Below the pieces are notes generated by a model that was not told the origin of the DNA, did no database searches, and worked only from the letters and a program-made list of their open reading frames with translations. Position numbers and translations under genes: made by a program. A stretch of 64,000 bases of DNA. Source: Holothuria scabra (Eukaryota > Echinodermata > Holothuroidea > Aspidochirotida > Holothuriidae). Positions 31,926 to 42,764 of the stretch are shown here, piece after piece. The number at the start of each line of letters is the position of its first letter. Within the stretch, counting starts at the first letter, position 1. Location: assembly GCA_037179385.1 (NCBI GenBank), contig CM074188.1:18369318-18433317 (forward strand). The letters run 5' to 3'.

Positions 31926-32454
31926 GCGTGTTCGATTTGCTTCCCTTGACTTACTCGAGCCTCGAGCTAGGGCTACGATGGTCATGCGCAGTTGGGTGAA
32001 ATAAACGAACGTTTTACGGTAATTATTGGAGAAGTTGGTTCACAATAGCCAATGACAGAGCCCGTAGCTGGATGGCAGAGCGAACTCTGGTACGTACGTA
32101 TTACATGCGGTTCGCTTGTACGATGAACGTAGACTCGAAACAATGCTCATGTAGAAAATTCTCTAGAAATAACACTTGAGTGACTTCACTAATTCCGACA
32201 TCAACCACTTTTCACAAGTCAGAAGTTTCATGTTTACCCCAATGTATTTACATGCTCAAAAATTGTTCACGAATGCGCGTTGTTCGTTTAGCTTCCATGT
32301 TTTCCCAAAGCACGATGGGATATTTACCTAAGTAACCGACTCGAAGGGTCGCTCACTTGGGCCTGGCGCGAGTAAGCGCGAACACTGACGTCATTGGCTA
32401 ATCGAACGTAGTCGTGCCAGACACGAGTTAACTCGGGCGAGTAATCGAACACGC
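31926..32454. mobile_element. 529-bp element with GCGTGTTCGATT ends
   Basis: GCGTGTTCGATT at the left end is exactly inverted at the right (AATCGAACACGC). Flanks AACAAATA and TACAAATA match at 7 of 8 positions, which fits an old 8-bp duplication. It is CpG-rich and contains TACTCG repeats on both strands. Confidence 0.65.
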
Positions 32455-34630
32455 TACAAATAACACTGTTGATCACCATTCGATATTATTGTGTTCACTT
32501 CATCAGTGCTGCAGTCAGTGTAGTGCAATCATGTCTTTTCGAAGTTGATACAACAAGTGGGAAATCCCCTACGCATGTTACACAATCACACAGGTGGGTT
32601 TCAAAGTTTCGAGACAGTTAAGTGCTTCCGTTTCGGTCGAATGATATTACTTTTATCATAGGTATCGAGACGATTATTATTTAAATGTACCCAAAATCCG
32701 GGTGGTAGCAGCCGTTCAAAACAACTAAATAACTTGCACAGTTGTGTATAGCCAAGATGATGGGGTGCATGAAGTGTGTAATTTAGTGGCCCAAATAATG
32801 AAGCTTAGCGTCACCATCAGTTGACACGGAAAGTGCACACAATTTTGCGAAGTAGTTACAAACCTGGCAGATAGCCAGATATAACATTTTCCGGGCTTGT
32901 ACTACAGGCCAGAAGCGTATAGCCGCTCGGCGAAGGGGAAGCCGTCCCCTTGAGCAAAATCTTTTTCTTCTTCTTCTTTTCTCTCTCTCTTTTTCAACAT
33001 CACTTAGTGTTTCCCCATGTACATGAAGTAAACAAGCCTTGGAGTTGACTATTTTTGTGCATTTGTTTAGCGTCTGCCGCGCCAACCCATGGCAAACTGA
33101 GATGAAAGCATTGGCGGCATACCTTGCCAAATTCACCGAACGGCAAGGAAACGAATTTTTTCTTCAAAATAGTTAATCAAATCCTTACGCATGCAAAATA
33201 CCGCATTTATGTATGCAACCAATCACACATTTCATATTAAAAAAAAAATCAAACCGTGGAAAGGAGGAAGCCCCCCTGTACCCTTTCGCGCGGAATTGCC
33301 CTCTCCTTGACAAATTCCTGGTTACACGCCCGCTATGCAAGACCGTACACAGATATTTTAGTTAGGGCCGGGGGAGAGGAACATAACTGATCTAAGGTCT
33401 GAGGATGGGTCCCTGAGAGGAAGGGGTGTCCTCTCCCCCTGAAGAAAAATTAGAATTTTAGAAGGTATAGATCGTAAAATGGTGCAATATTTACGAATTT
33501 CAAGTTGAAAATAAAAGTGAAAAGTTGTGGTGACGAATGTTGTAGTACTGGAAAATAATTAGACTATGAGAAAATCCTATCCATCTTTTCAATTTACATT
33601 TGCTACACTCTCTTCATAATCTTACCTCATACACAAAAGGGTAAGTTAAGGGCGGCGACACCGCGGCAGTGAACCGCCCTCCTTCCCGACTTGAGCTTCC
33701 GAGATGTTTTGTCAATACATTTACAGATTTTCCTCCAGTGTCGGTACATCCGTATGTGATTAACTTTTCAACTCGACAGACATACTACATCGCAGCGGTC
33801 CACCAGAATTGCAGAATGGAAATTCAAAAGAACGACCGAAGGCTTTCGTCTTTGGTTTAAGGGCTAACACCTGTTTCAGATATACCTATTAACTTCAAAG
33901 TCAACACAACAGTCTGATAAAACAAAGGAATCCAAAGCTTTCCTTGTCATGTGAGGAAGTGATACAATCTCTGCCGCTAAAACTCACTTTGGAACACAAA
34001 TCTACTGACTTCATTTACTGATATCTTGAGAAATACATCTCCTATTTGAACAGGACTTTCACCACACTGTGTTGATTTGGTTCCTCTTTCACATATGAAA
34101 ATAAAAATTTTTGCTTAAACTTCCCCTTTAAACAGTTAGAGGACAAAGGTTCCAGCGAGCTACTAGTTTCTATCCAAAGCAAGGGAAATGCTAAAAGTTA
34201 GTTGTTGTGCATCATAAAGGGGTTTCCTGAGTAAGACTTAATCATTGATTAACATGCTTAGAATGATGGCCATAGGCTGACATTAATCTGAAGCTAACTT
34301 TTACTCGAAGCACGCATTAATTAAAGATATTCGGTAAACTTTTCTCGCAGGGCGGGAAGTTTCTTTCAACGTGAAAATGTAAAGGTTATACCATCTGAAT
34401 TGCGCACTGTGCAGAATTTGATGTACTCATGCATTAATTCGTAGTCCCGCCCGATACTAGTGTTCCTATTCCTTGGGCATTCGGAGGATCTACCACTTGC
34501 ATGTTCAAAAATATTGGACCACAACCAAAGTAACATTCCCATGTGGGACCCTTATGGGACACATTTCTTGACCCCTAAAGGTTTTATATGGTTTTGCCCC
34601 TGGAATGATAAGGAATCATTATATGCTAGA

Positions 34631-35950
34631 CAGTGGCGTCACCAGACAATTCATTCTGGGGGCACTGAGGGGGCACAACGATTTTATGGGGGGGGGGGGG
34701 AAATATGGACTCCACTCATGGCGCCGGAGGCGCCAGCGAGCGCGAAGCGCGAGGTTCAACGGGTGGGGTCCAGGAGCCCGCCTTAGAGCCCCTGGTGGGG
34801 TCCAGGGGCAAAGCCCCGGTGGGGGTGCAGGGGGAGAAGTCCCCGGAAGCTCCTGGGTTTTAGATTGTTTGTGAGGTATTTAAAGACGTTATTTAAGGGT
34901 AATTTTATTGACTTAACACTGGTCTAAAAATTACCTCCAGGGTAACTTCAAGTAAGCCTCTCGGTAAAAAACCACTGATTCAACTACCAAGAGCTTATCC
35001 GTCTGACATTTTGAAAATGGGGTAGATGATCTATAGAGAAAAAAGTTGATGGGCACTTCAATGTGAATTTTGGTGGGGGTCCAGGGGGCGAAGCCCCCGG
35101 AAGCTCCTGGGTTTTAAGGTGTTTTTGAGGTATTAAAGACGTTATTTAATGGTAATTTTATTGACTTAACACTGGTGTAAAAGTTACCTCCAGGGTAACT
35201 TTCAAGTAGGACTTTCGGTAAAATACCACTGATTCAACTACCAAGAGCTTATCAGGCTGACATTTTGAAAACGGGGTAGATGATCTATAGAGAAAAAAGT
35301 TGATGGGCACTTCAATGTGAGTTTTGGTGGGGTTCCAGGGGGCGAAGCCCCTGGAAGCTCCTGGGTCTTAAGCGTGTTTGTAGCGTGTTTGTAAGGTTTT
35401 AAAGTTGTTTTTTAAAAGGGTTGTTTTTACACTGGCCTGAAAAAATACTTACAGGGCAATTTCGAGTAAGATTTTATTTTTGGTAACAACACAAACGTTA
35501 GTGAAACTACTCTCAAGAGCGTATCAGGCTGACAGTTTGAGGAAGGTGAGATGCACCGTGACTATAAAGAGAAAGAAAGGCAGTTGATGGGCAATTAGAT
35601 GTGATCCTCTGAAGGGAAAATGTAGGCTTAATCCTGCCTGAAGGGTTACCTGAGCTGTGCGCCACCTCCAATTGACGTAGTCGGAAGTGTGAAGAAAATT
35701 TTGAAAAAACGTAACCCCTCAGACAGCCGAAAATGGCAATTCCAAGGTTTTTTGCGATAGGCCTATTTTCATTTGGAAAACATGAAAATTTACTGCCTTT
35801 TCTTTTCAACAGAGGAATCGAATCCTAAAAAATTCTTAGTCACACTCTGAATACAGAAGACATATTTTTTGAAAATCTCAAATCTCAGTTGGGGGGCACA
35901 CGATTTTTCAGGGGGGACACGTGCCCCCTGCCCCCCTGGCGACGCCACTG
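34631..35950 (-). mobile_element. Non-autonomous hAT element B, TSD ATGCTAGA
   Basis: Ends are CAGTGGCGTCACCAG and CTGGCGACGCCACTG, with a perfect ATGCTAGA duplication (34623-34630 and 35951-35958). Inside are repeats of about 254 bp beginning at GGAAGCTCCTGGG (34845, 35099, 35353), linked by GGGGGCGAAGCCCCC palindromes. Its right part is the reverse of the left part of element A. Confidence 0.92.
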
Positions 35951-36119
35951 ATGCTAGACCAGACATGACCAATATGATTGGGCAGTTCTTAAGTACATGA
36001 ATATATCATAATCCTTGGTCACTGGCCTGTTGGGTGGATGGAAAAGGGTGGTTCACAGCCACACAGTTTCGGGGTGATTTGTGCTTTGTACTTTGAGCAT
36101 TTTTGACATTTGATTACAT

Positions 36120-36314
36120 CAGGCGCTTAGCCAGGATTTTGTCGGCGGGTGGTGTCATGGGGGGAGTTTGGGGCACGACATGAGGGAAAAACCTAAGTAT
36201 AGTGAGAAAAAACCGCTATTTAGGTGTTTTTTGCATTGCAAGGTTGCGTCGTGGGGGTGGGGGAGTTCTGACCCCCCAAACCCCCAAGCCTCAACCCCCG
36301 TGGCTACGCCACTG
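36120..36314. mobile_element. 195-bp hAT mini-element
   Basis: Ends are CAGGCGCTTAGCC and GGCTACGCCACTG. Flanks GATTACAT and GACTACAT agree at 7 of 8 positions. Confidence 0.8.
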
Positions 36315-36761
36315 GACTACATTGATTTATTTTCATCCTCACCCCTCACTTCTGACACAGCTGTGACGATTAGGTTAGGTTAGATGGAGTGTTAGGTCCC
36401 ATCTTGGTTGATCGGGTTCATGTGCATATACTAATGGCTGAGATTAAGGAGGAGTAGAGCATTTAATAATGCAAATTAGGGTATAACTCTGCCTTCCTCT
36501 TCATTTGTTGGTCGTAACGAATGAAGGAAATTTTAAAGCTTTTCTGTGTCGGATGATCAAGGAGCAGATCCCTCTTGAACTTTGGCAAACGGATTTTTAC
36601 TGAGGGAACTGAAGATTCCTCGAAGTCCTCGATGCACTGAGTGTTTAATTTGGTGTTCGAAATAAACGATTTTAATGAAACCTTTTCCACACGACTGTCC
36701 CGCATTCGTCACGATTCACACTGATATGATCATCATAAAATAGGGAAATACCTCTAAACGG

Positions 36762-38176
36762 CAGTGTCGTAACCAGACCTGACTGTCCGGGGGGGGGGGG
36801 GGGGGGGCAAAAGCATAGAGGCTTCCCGATTTTGCACTAGTTGAGTTGTGTTAGTTTGTGGGTGTCTTAGGACTTTACGGGAAGTGTTGAGGGGGAGGGG
36901 GCAACAATTTTGGACCATGTAACTCACCCTACCCCATTAACCAAAAGGTACATTTTTATGCTAATTTTTTTTGCTTTTTCTACGAACAAGAACAATTTTT
37001 GTTAATAAATCTGATTTTTTTTCTTAAGTGTGAACGCTACTGTATAAGGAACGTACCGAAAATTTGAGTCCTTTTAAACATTTGTAAATATGGAGCTTGT
37101 TTTGCGTATAATAGATTAGATTGAGGGTTACCTGTAAGGAGATTTGCATGTTGGGGGACTATTGAAGAGTCTGCGTTTCCTATTTGCATAAATCTGAGAT
37201 AGCATGTCGACTGAAGATCGTGTTATCTCAGGAGAGCGGATTAAGGCTTTCCGATGACATTAAGAACACTCTCGAAACTTTGTTCCCTTTTTGGGGCAAA
37301 AATGAAAGCCTATATTGAAGAAAATTTGAGGGAAACGGCACGGTAGCGGCTAGGACAAAACTTTTCACTGATTGTTTTGTGAGCAATCACTAACAGCTTT
37401 AAGGGTTGCAATTTAAGGCGCGCGAAGCGCGCGGAAAATTTTGCCTTCTTTAAAAATAATTATTTCGGATATGGAATTGTTATTAAGAAGAATTCGGAAT
37501 TTTATGAAGAAAAACTTGTGAAAATCGCACTGTATTTGACCCTTTTTCGAGCAAGGGCGCAATCGCCATGCCTCCTGTAGCTACGCCACTGCTCTGCAAC
37601 ATTGAACATTGATAAAATCTTGGCACTTCAATAACTAAAGAATCCATCTACAAAGACTACACAACTGACAGGGTTGAAAGGTGTGTATGAGAACATTTGA
37701 GTACGGTAGGCCAATGGTTCCCGTGCCTAGAATATGAAATCTTGCTAGAAAGACTATCTTAAGTTGGCGCGAAGCGTACAGAAAATTTTGAAAAATCCCG
37801 ACCCCTCAGACAGCCGGAATTAGTATGTCTCGGGCTAGTAAGTATTAGCTAAGTTTTCCATGAATGCAGTGTTCCATGAATGCAGATCAATCTTGCTTTT
37901 GATGTCATAGTTGGTTCACTTATTTTCTTTTTTATTTTTCACTTTTTTCCTTACCCTTTTTCTTTCCTTTCCCCTTCTTTTCCGTTTTCCTTCTACCTTT
38001 CTTTCCTTTCCTCCCGCTCCTTTTTCTCTTTTTCCTCTTCTCTTTTTCCTTCTCTTTTCCTCTTTTTCCTTTCTTTCCCTCCCTTTCTTCCCTTCCCGTT
38101 TTTTTCTTCCCTTCCCTTTTTTGCGTCGGGGGGGGGGGGCAGTTTCCCTCCCCCGTCCCCGCTGTTTACGCCACTG
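36762..38176. mobile_element. Non-autonomous hAT element, TSD CTAAACGG
   Basis: It starts CAGTGTCGTAACCAG and ends GTTTACGCCACTG, with perfect CTAAACGG copies at 36754-36761 and 38177-38184. A run of 19 G lies near the left end, and a long pyrimidine tract near the right. An extra terminus GTAGCTACGCCACTG at 37570-37590 suggests a composite or nested element. Confidence 0.88.
37916..38125 (+). repeat. Pyrimidine-rich tract
   Basis: About 210 bases are nearly all C and T, with an unbroken pyrimidine run from 38017 to 38097. It sits inside the hAT element 36762-38176 and is followed by a G-run. ORFs rich in F, S, L and P here are compositional artefacts. Confidence 0.9.
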
Positions 38177-38543
38177 CTAAACGGGCTTTTTGGCTAAGCA
38201 CTAATCCGAAAATTAGAGGTACATCTCCATCCTTTTGTCTTCAGCGGATGATGGTGCGGTGTCGTTCGGGCGAATTATGGATGTATTTTAATCATGCTTC
38301 GATAAAAAAAACAGTCTTTCTCGAATTACCAAACATTTGCTTCAGTTTCGGTTCATGGCCTGTTGTTTTATTCTTTATACTGTCTTAATCGCGTTCAGAT
38401 TGTTTAATGATTTAGTGGATTCCACAACGGCTTCAATGCAAAATTTTGGCCCAGTCTGGGATATTTGACACAGTTTACACTCCATACCTCAGTGACACCG
38501 AGGCATGGGGAAATGATTGGGGCACATGCCAACCCCCCCCCCC

Positions 38544-40489
38544 CAGTGGCGTAGCTAGGATTTTTTCCAGGGGGGGGGGGCAAAGGTATGAAATTTCCCC
38601 AAAACTTTTCCCGGTCAATGTGTATGTATTTCATATAAAATATGCAAACTTTCAAGTATAACAACATTACCATGTCATTTTGTAATACTACCTGCATTTA
38701 AATCTTAAAGTACAGCATAGAGCAATCGGAAATAACAAAGTATATTATTTTGGTAAAGAATATCTGGTTTATTTGTATGTACTAACGCAGTGGCGTCCGG
38801 AAATTTTTTGACGTTTTCAAGGAGCCTACATGCAAAATGGTGCAAAATTTTCGCCTTTGGCAGAAACAGTGTTAAAAGTTGAATCGTGGTGGTTCATGGG
38901 GGTAAAATTGAAACTTTTGTGTCTTGACATGCATTTCTTTATGCCATTTATGCTACCTTACGAAGAAAAACTTGTCATTAAATTTGCACACTTTTAGGAG
39001 TCAAAATAAATGAGCATTGATCGGTATTTGTGTTTTTTCTTGGCCACAAAATGTTATTTTGTCATAAAGATTATCTAAGCGGAGCGCCACCATTGGTTGG
39101 CGCGGAGCGTAGAGAAAATTTGGAAAAATCAGACCCCTTAGATGGCCGGAAATAGCATTTTCCAGGCTAATACGAAGAATCTAGCCAGTCGCTTTCTCCT
39201 TTTGTCGTTTGCAATAAAATGCTCTCTTCAAAATATGTTCGCAAACTGCAAAGTGATCAGAGAGTTAAGAGCTAATTTTACCCCAAGTATGTAATTTTGC
39301 CCAAAAGACCGAGCGAAGCGCCACCATTGGTTGGCGCGGAGCGAAGAGAATATTTCGAAAAATCAGACCCCTCAGATGGTCAAAATAGCGTATTAATGCT
39401 TGTAAAGGGAATCTAAACATGTAGTCTTTTTTATCGATGCCACCAGTGGGAAACAGAGTCTACCCTTTTAAGTAAAAAATGAGAATTTGACAGAATTTGC
39501 CCAGGTCTATTTATAGGAATTAAAAAAAAAATGGCATCACTGAAAGACCTTGCAGGGAAATCCTTCCCCTTTGAAAATTTTTGAAAAATTGGGTGTCCTT
39601 TTAAGCAATCTGGTGCCACATATGCTATCTTTTGAAGTAAAATCTGTGTTAATAAAGTTAGACTACGTATTTTTAAGAACAAAGAAAAAATGGCATCTGT
39701 GAGGGGGGCATGGCCCAATGGTCTCCCCTTCGCACGCCACTAAGGAGGCCTATAGTGGCTCGATCACACAGGATATCCTGTGAGAAAAGCAGTCTGTTAA
39801 TTGTAGAAGGCTACAGGGTACTCATTGTCCATTTATTGTTACACTCAAAGTGAGCAGAAAGCTATTTTCCCGAACTAGCTTGCAATCCTCCAAGGATTAG
39901 GCTAAGTTACAAAATCTGAAGGGTGCCAACGGATCCCGTTAATTCTAATTTCTAGATTAACTTTAAGTTTATCGTTGGCCATGGATTGTTTCAGCCCCAT
40001 CCATCGTTATGTACACAGAGTAAAATCGTACAGCTACTGCTAGCTTGTAGAAGAACATAACCTCGGGGTCTACGGTAGTGACTTGTCAGTTTTCACATCC
40101 TTTTACTGATGAATTCTCAAAGTATCACCTGAATAACAGCTTCCTGTGCACTGAAATGCACTGATCATAACCCCCGTGCGTAAACAAACACAAGAGAACA
40201 TTCAATCTGCTACGGCGACGAGGACATTTCTGTGGAACGCGAATTGGGCCGGTTCATGCGACACTGACGAAATCTGAGTTAATTTGTTGCATGAAAATAC
40301 GAATTATGTATGAGAAATGTCTCACAATTTCTTATTCTAACAAAAATTTTGAGAAATTTTTGTGAAATTTTTGTAATAATAAGAAGATTCATCAAATTTC
40401 CCCATTTTCATCAAATTTCCCCAAAAATTTTTCCAGGGGGGGGGGGGGCGGCAACTTGCCCCCCCTGCCCCCCAGTAGCTACGCCACTG
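38544..40489. mobile_element. Probable hAT element, composite
   Basis: The left end is CAGTGGCGTAGCTAGGA and the right end AGTAGCTACGCCACTG. The flanks are C-rich (CCCCCCCC versus CTCCCCCC), so the duplication is only suggestive. It contains further termini at 38788 (CAGTGGCGTCCGG) and about 39740, plus repeated GGCGCGGAGCG and CAGACCCCT(C/T)AGATGG blocks. Confidence 0.6.
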
Positions 40490-40569
40490 CTCCCCCCCAA
40501 AGGTAGCTTCAGTCCTTTCGAGGGGTCGGGTGTGGCATGTTTTCACCCAAACCATTCATTCTGATCATT

Positions 40570-41300
40570 TTCTATCACAAATGGTTCTCAAACTACCGAA
40601 ATTTTCGTCCGCTTTGCTTCACACTTTACTCTCGCAATTTTGTCCAGCTTTTATCACTTTCTTCTGGCACTGAGTTTGAAAACAACTCTTAGAAGCCACG
40701 ACAGCAAAAGCTGAAATATCTGTAAGAATCATAAGATAGAAGACATGCCTTGCGATTTGCTGGTGAACTGAAGGACTTAATAGGAAATTGACAGTGTCTC
40801 GATGCAGACGCTCAATGCAATTAAGTTTGTGTTTTGTTAAAGATATGTCACGATATCTACACCATTTTGTCACGATATCTACACCATCGCTTGACCATAT
40901 TTGAAGGAATACAATTCAAAGAGGATGACATCATTTCGCATTTTAGAACACCTAAATAAAGGAAAAGGGACCCGAGTTTTGGCAACGGCACCACCTCCCT
41001 TGCAAGTTGCAACACAAAACGTTGTGCATGTGCAAATCGTATTTCCCGAACAATGTATCCAGTATGGATTACAGGTTGGATGGAGTTTACAGTCCAGTTT
41101 CCAACCTATTGGTTCAAGTCGCCAATTGCCAAAATATGTATTCCTGCCCTTAAGACTAAGAGAAGCACTATGATAGGGGAATGAAGCCTGGCACGTGACC
41201 GCATCCCGGAATAAAGCACTAATATTGCACTCAGTAAAAAAAGACTTTCTCGGTGTGACAGCTACTTTTTTATTATTTTTGCAGACAGGTCGTCAACCTG
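40570..41300. other. Intergenic sequence with one SINE scrap
   Basis: Only a short SINE tail (GGAGTTTACAGTCCAGTTTC near 41074) is recognisable. The ORFs are unsupported. Confidence 0.35.
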
Positions 41301-41639
41301 ATTCAGTACTCTCTTGAGTGTCCGTTCACGTACAGCCAGAGATGGGGGAGGGGAAGGACTCCAACATTGTAGTCATACATAGGTTTCAGTGCCCATGCAC
41401 ATGCACATGCAGTTGCCCATTTTCCATCTTACAATTGGACACCCATTCCTTTACAACTTCGTCCCTAGGTCCCAGACCAGTCCCGGAGACAGCCCTTTCT
41501 CAATACTTATCTGGCCTTCGATCGCCAGTGTCAGACTTTGAACGGCTAAGAAAAAGATAAAACTGAGAGGGACGTCACTTGGGACACTACTTTGAGATGG
41601 TAAAAGTTTGAAAACCGGTGTCGCTATTTATGAAGCACA

Positions 41640-41945
41640 AAGTGCAGCGAACGCGGAAGGAAAATGCACGTAGAGCATGTTGAGTATTGTGCAAGCGACG
41701 ATGGGCGATACTGTGCTGGACTTCACAGTTCTTTATAATTTGTTTGTAATTGTATACACACAGTATATGTACTGCTGTATTTCGTTCACAAGTTCATTGG
41801 CTCTCGTATGTAGTACGCGTACGTACGTATATACCGCGCGCGAGTGATCCCCGGCCCGAGTTACATGCATGCTGTGAACACCGTAAATACACACTGGAAC
41901 TACTTCTGTGATTTGGAGTTGGTAGTTTCCATGACATAAGGTAAC
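41640..41945 (+). promoter_or_regulatory. Possible promoter region of the downstream gene
   Basis: This is a locally CpG-richer patch (GCGAACGCGG, CCGCGCGCGAG, CGTACGTACG) about 0.8 kb upstream of the PH-domain start codon. A splice-donor-like AAG|gtaacg at about 41940 and an acceptor-like TTTTCAATTACAG near 42290 would make a non-coding first exon. This is positional inference only. Confidence 0.3.
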
Positions 41946-42290
41946 GATCTGTTGAGTGATTCCTGTGTAATGTTCGCTTATTAATTAAGTTTGAATTGCG
42001 TGCCCTATTTTGAAAACAATTGAAGTCAGTCGTAAATTTGGAGATCCTACTCCGTTAGTAATTCGTTCGTAACCTAACGTTAGGCCTAACACTAACAAAC
42101 GTTTCCGAGTGTTAGTGTTAACGATCACCTGTTTATCTTTCGGGCATATCAAATCCACGACGTTGGAGCTTTGAATAGTTATTTGTAACGTTACACAAAC
42201 GTAACACTGTTAAAGTGTTTAGTATTACTGTCACCACTGCTATTTGATACATAACCTTTCTTCAGAAAATGTGTTTCTTTTCAATTACAG

Positions 42291-42764
42291 TTACATCTTT
42301 ATGCAAGATGACTGTTGCAGTGTGTTTGAATATGCAGCTGATGGAAAATGCAACCATTCACTCACTTTGAAAGTTTAAGAAGGATCAGATGTTACTGGAC
42401 CTCATGTTACTTTAGCAAAGGCTGACCTGCAGACATCCAGCTGAAACTGATTTTATTTGTTCTTGTCAGGCCAGCAGGGATATAACCACAGTATTTGCAA
42501 ACCTGAATTCTTTCTGATTAGAGAGTACGGCTAGTCCAAGTTTTGGACCGGTTGGACCTGGCCTATGATACCTGCCAAAATTGAAAAAAGCAGGTGGTAG
42601 AACTGGCTACAGGAGACTCACATTTAACTGATTGACTGATGAAATGTTGACATAGACTTTGTGGAACAAACTAGTAAATAAAGTGCAGAAAAATGGCATC
42701 TCGAGACGACGATCCAACTCAAAAATACAGATACTTGGAAGGATATGTAGAGTTGAGGTTAAAG
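42291..42764 (+). CDS. PH-domain-like gene, 5' UTR and first coding exon
   Basis: Coding part is 42693-42764 (24 codons), ending at a good donor. The upstream border at 42291 is a guess from an acceptor-like site. Confidence 0.5.

Noticed and set aside
32783..33136. Minus-strand ORF of 117 residues with a KEREKRRRRKR stretch
   Set aside because: No recognisable family, no convincing splice context, and the basic run comes from a CT-rich repeat. Left unannotated.
37880..38197. ORFs rich in F, S, L and P
   Set aside because: Produced by the pyrimidine tract in a hAT element. The composition alone explains them.
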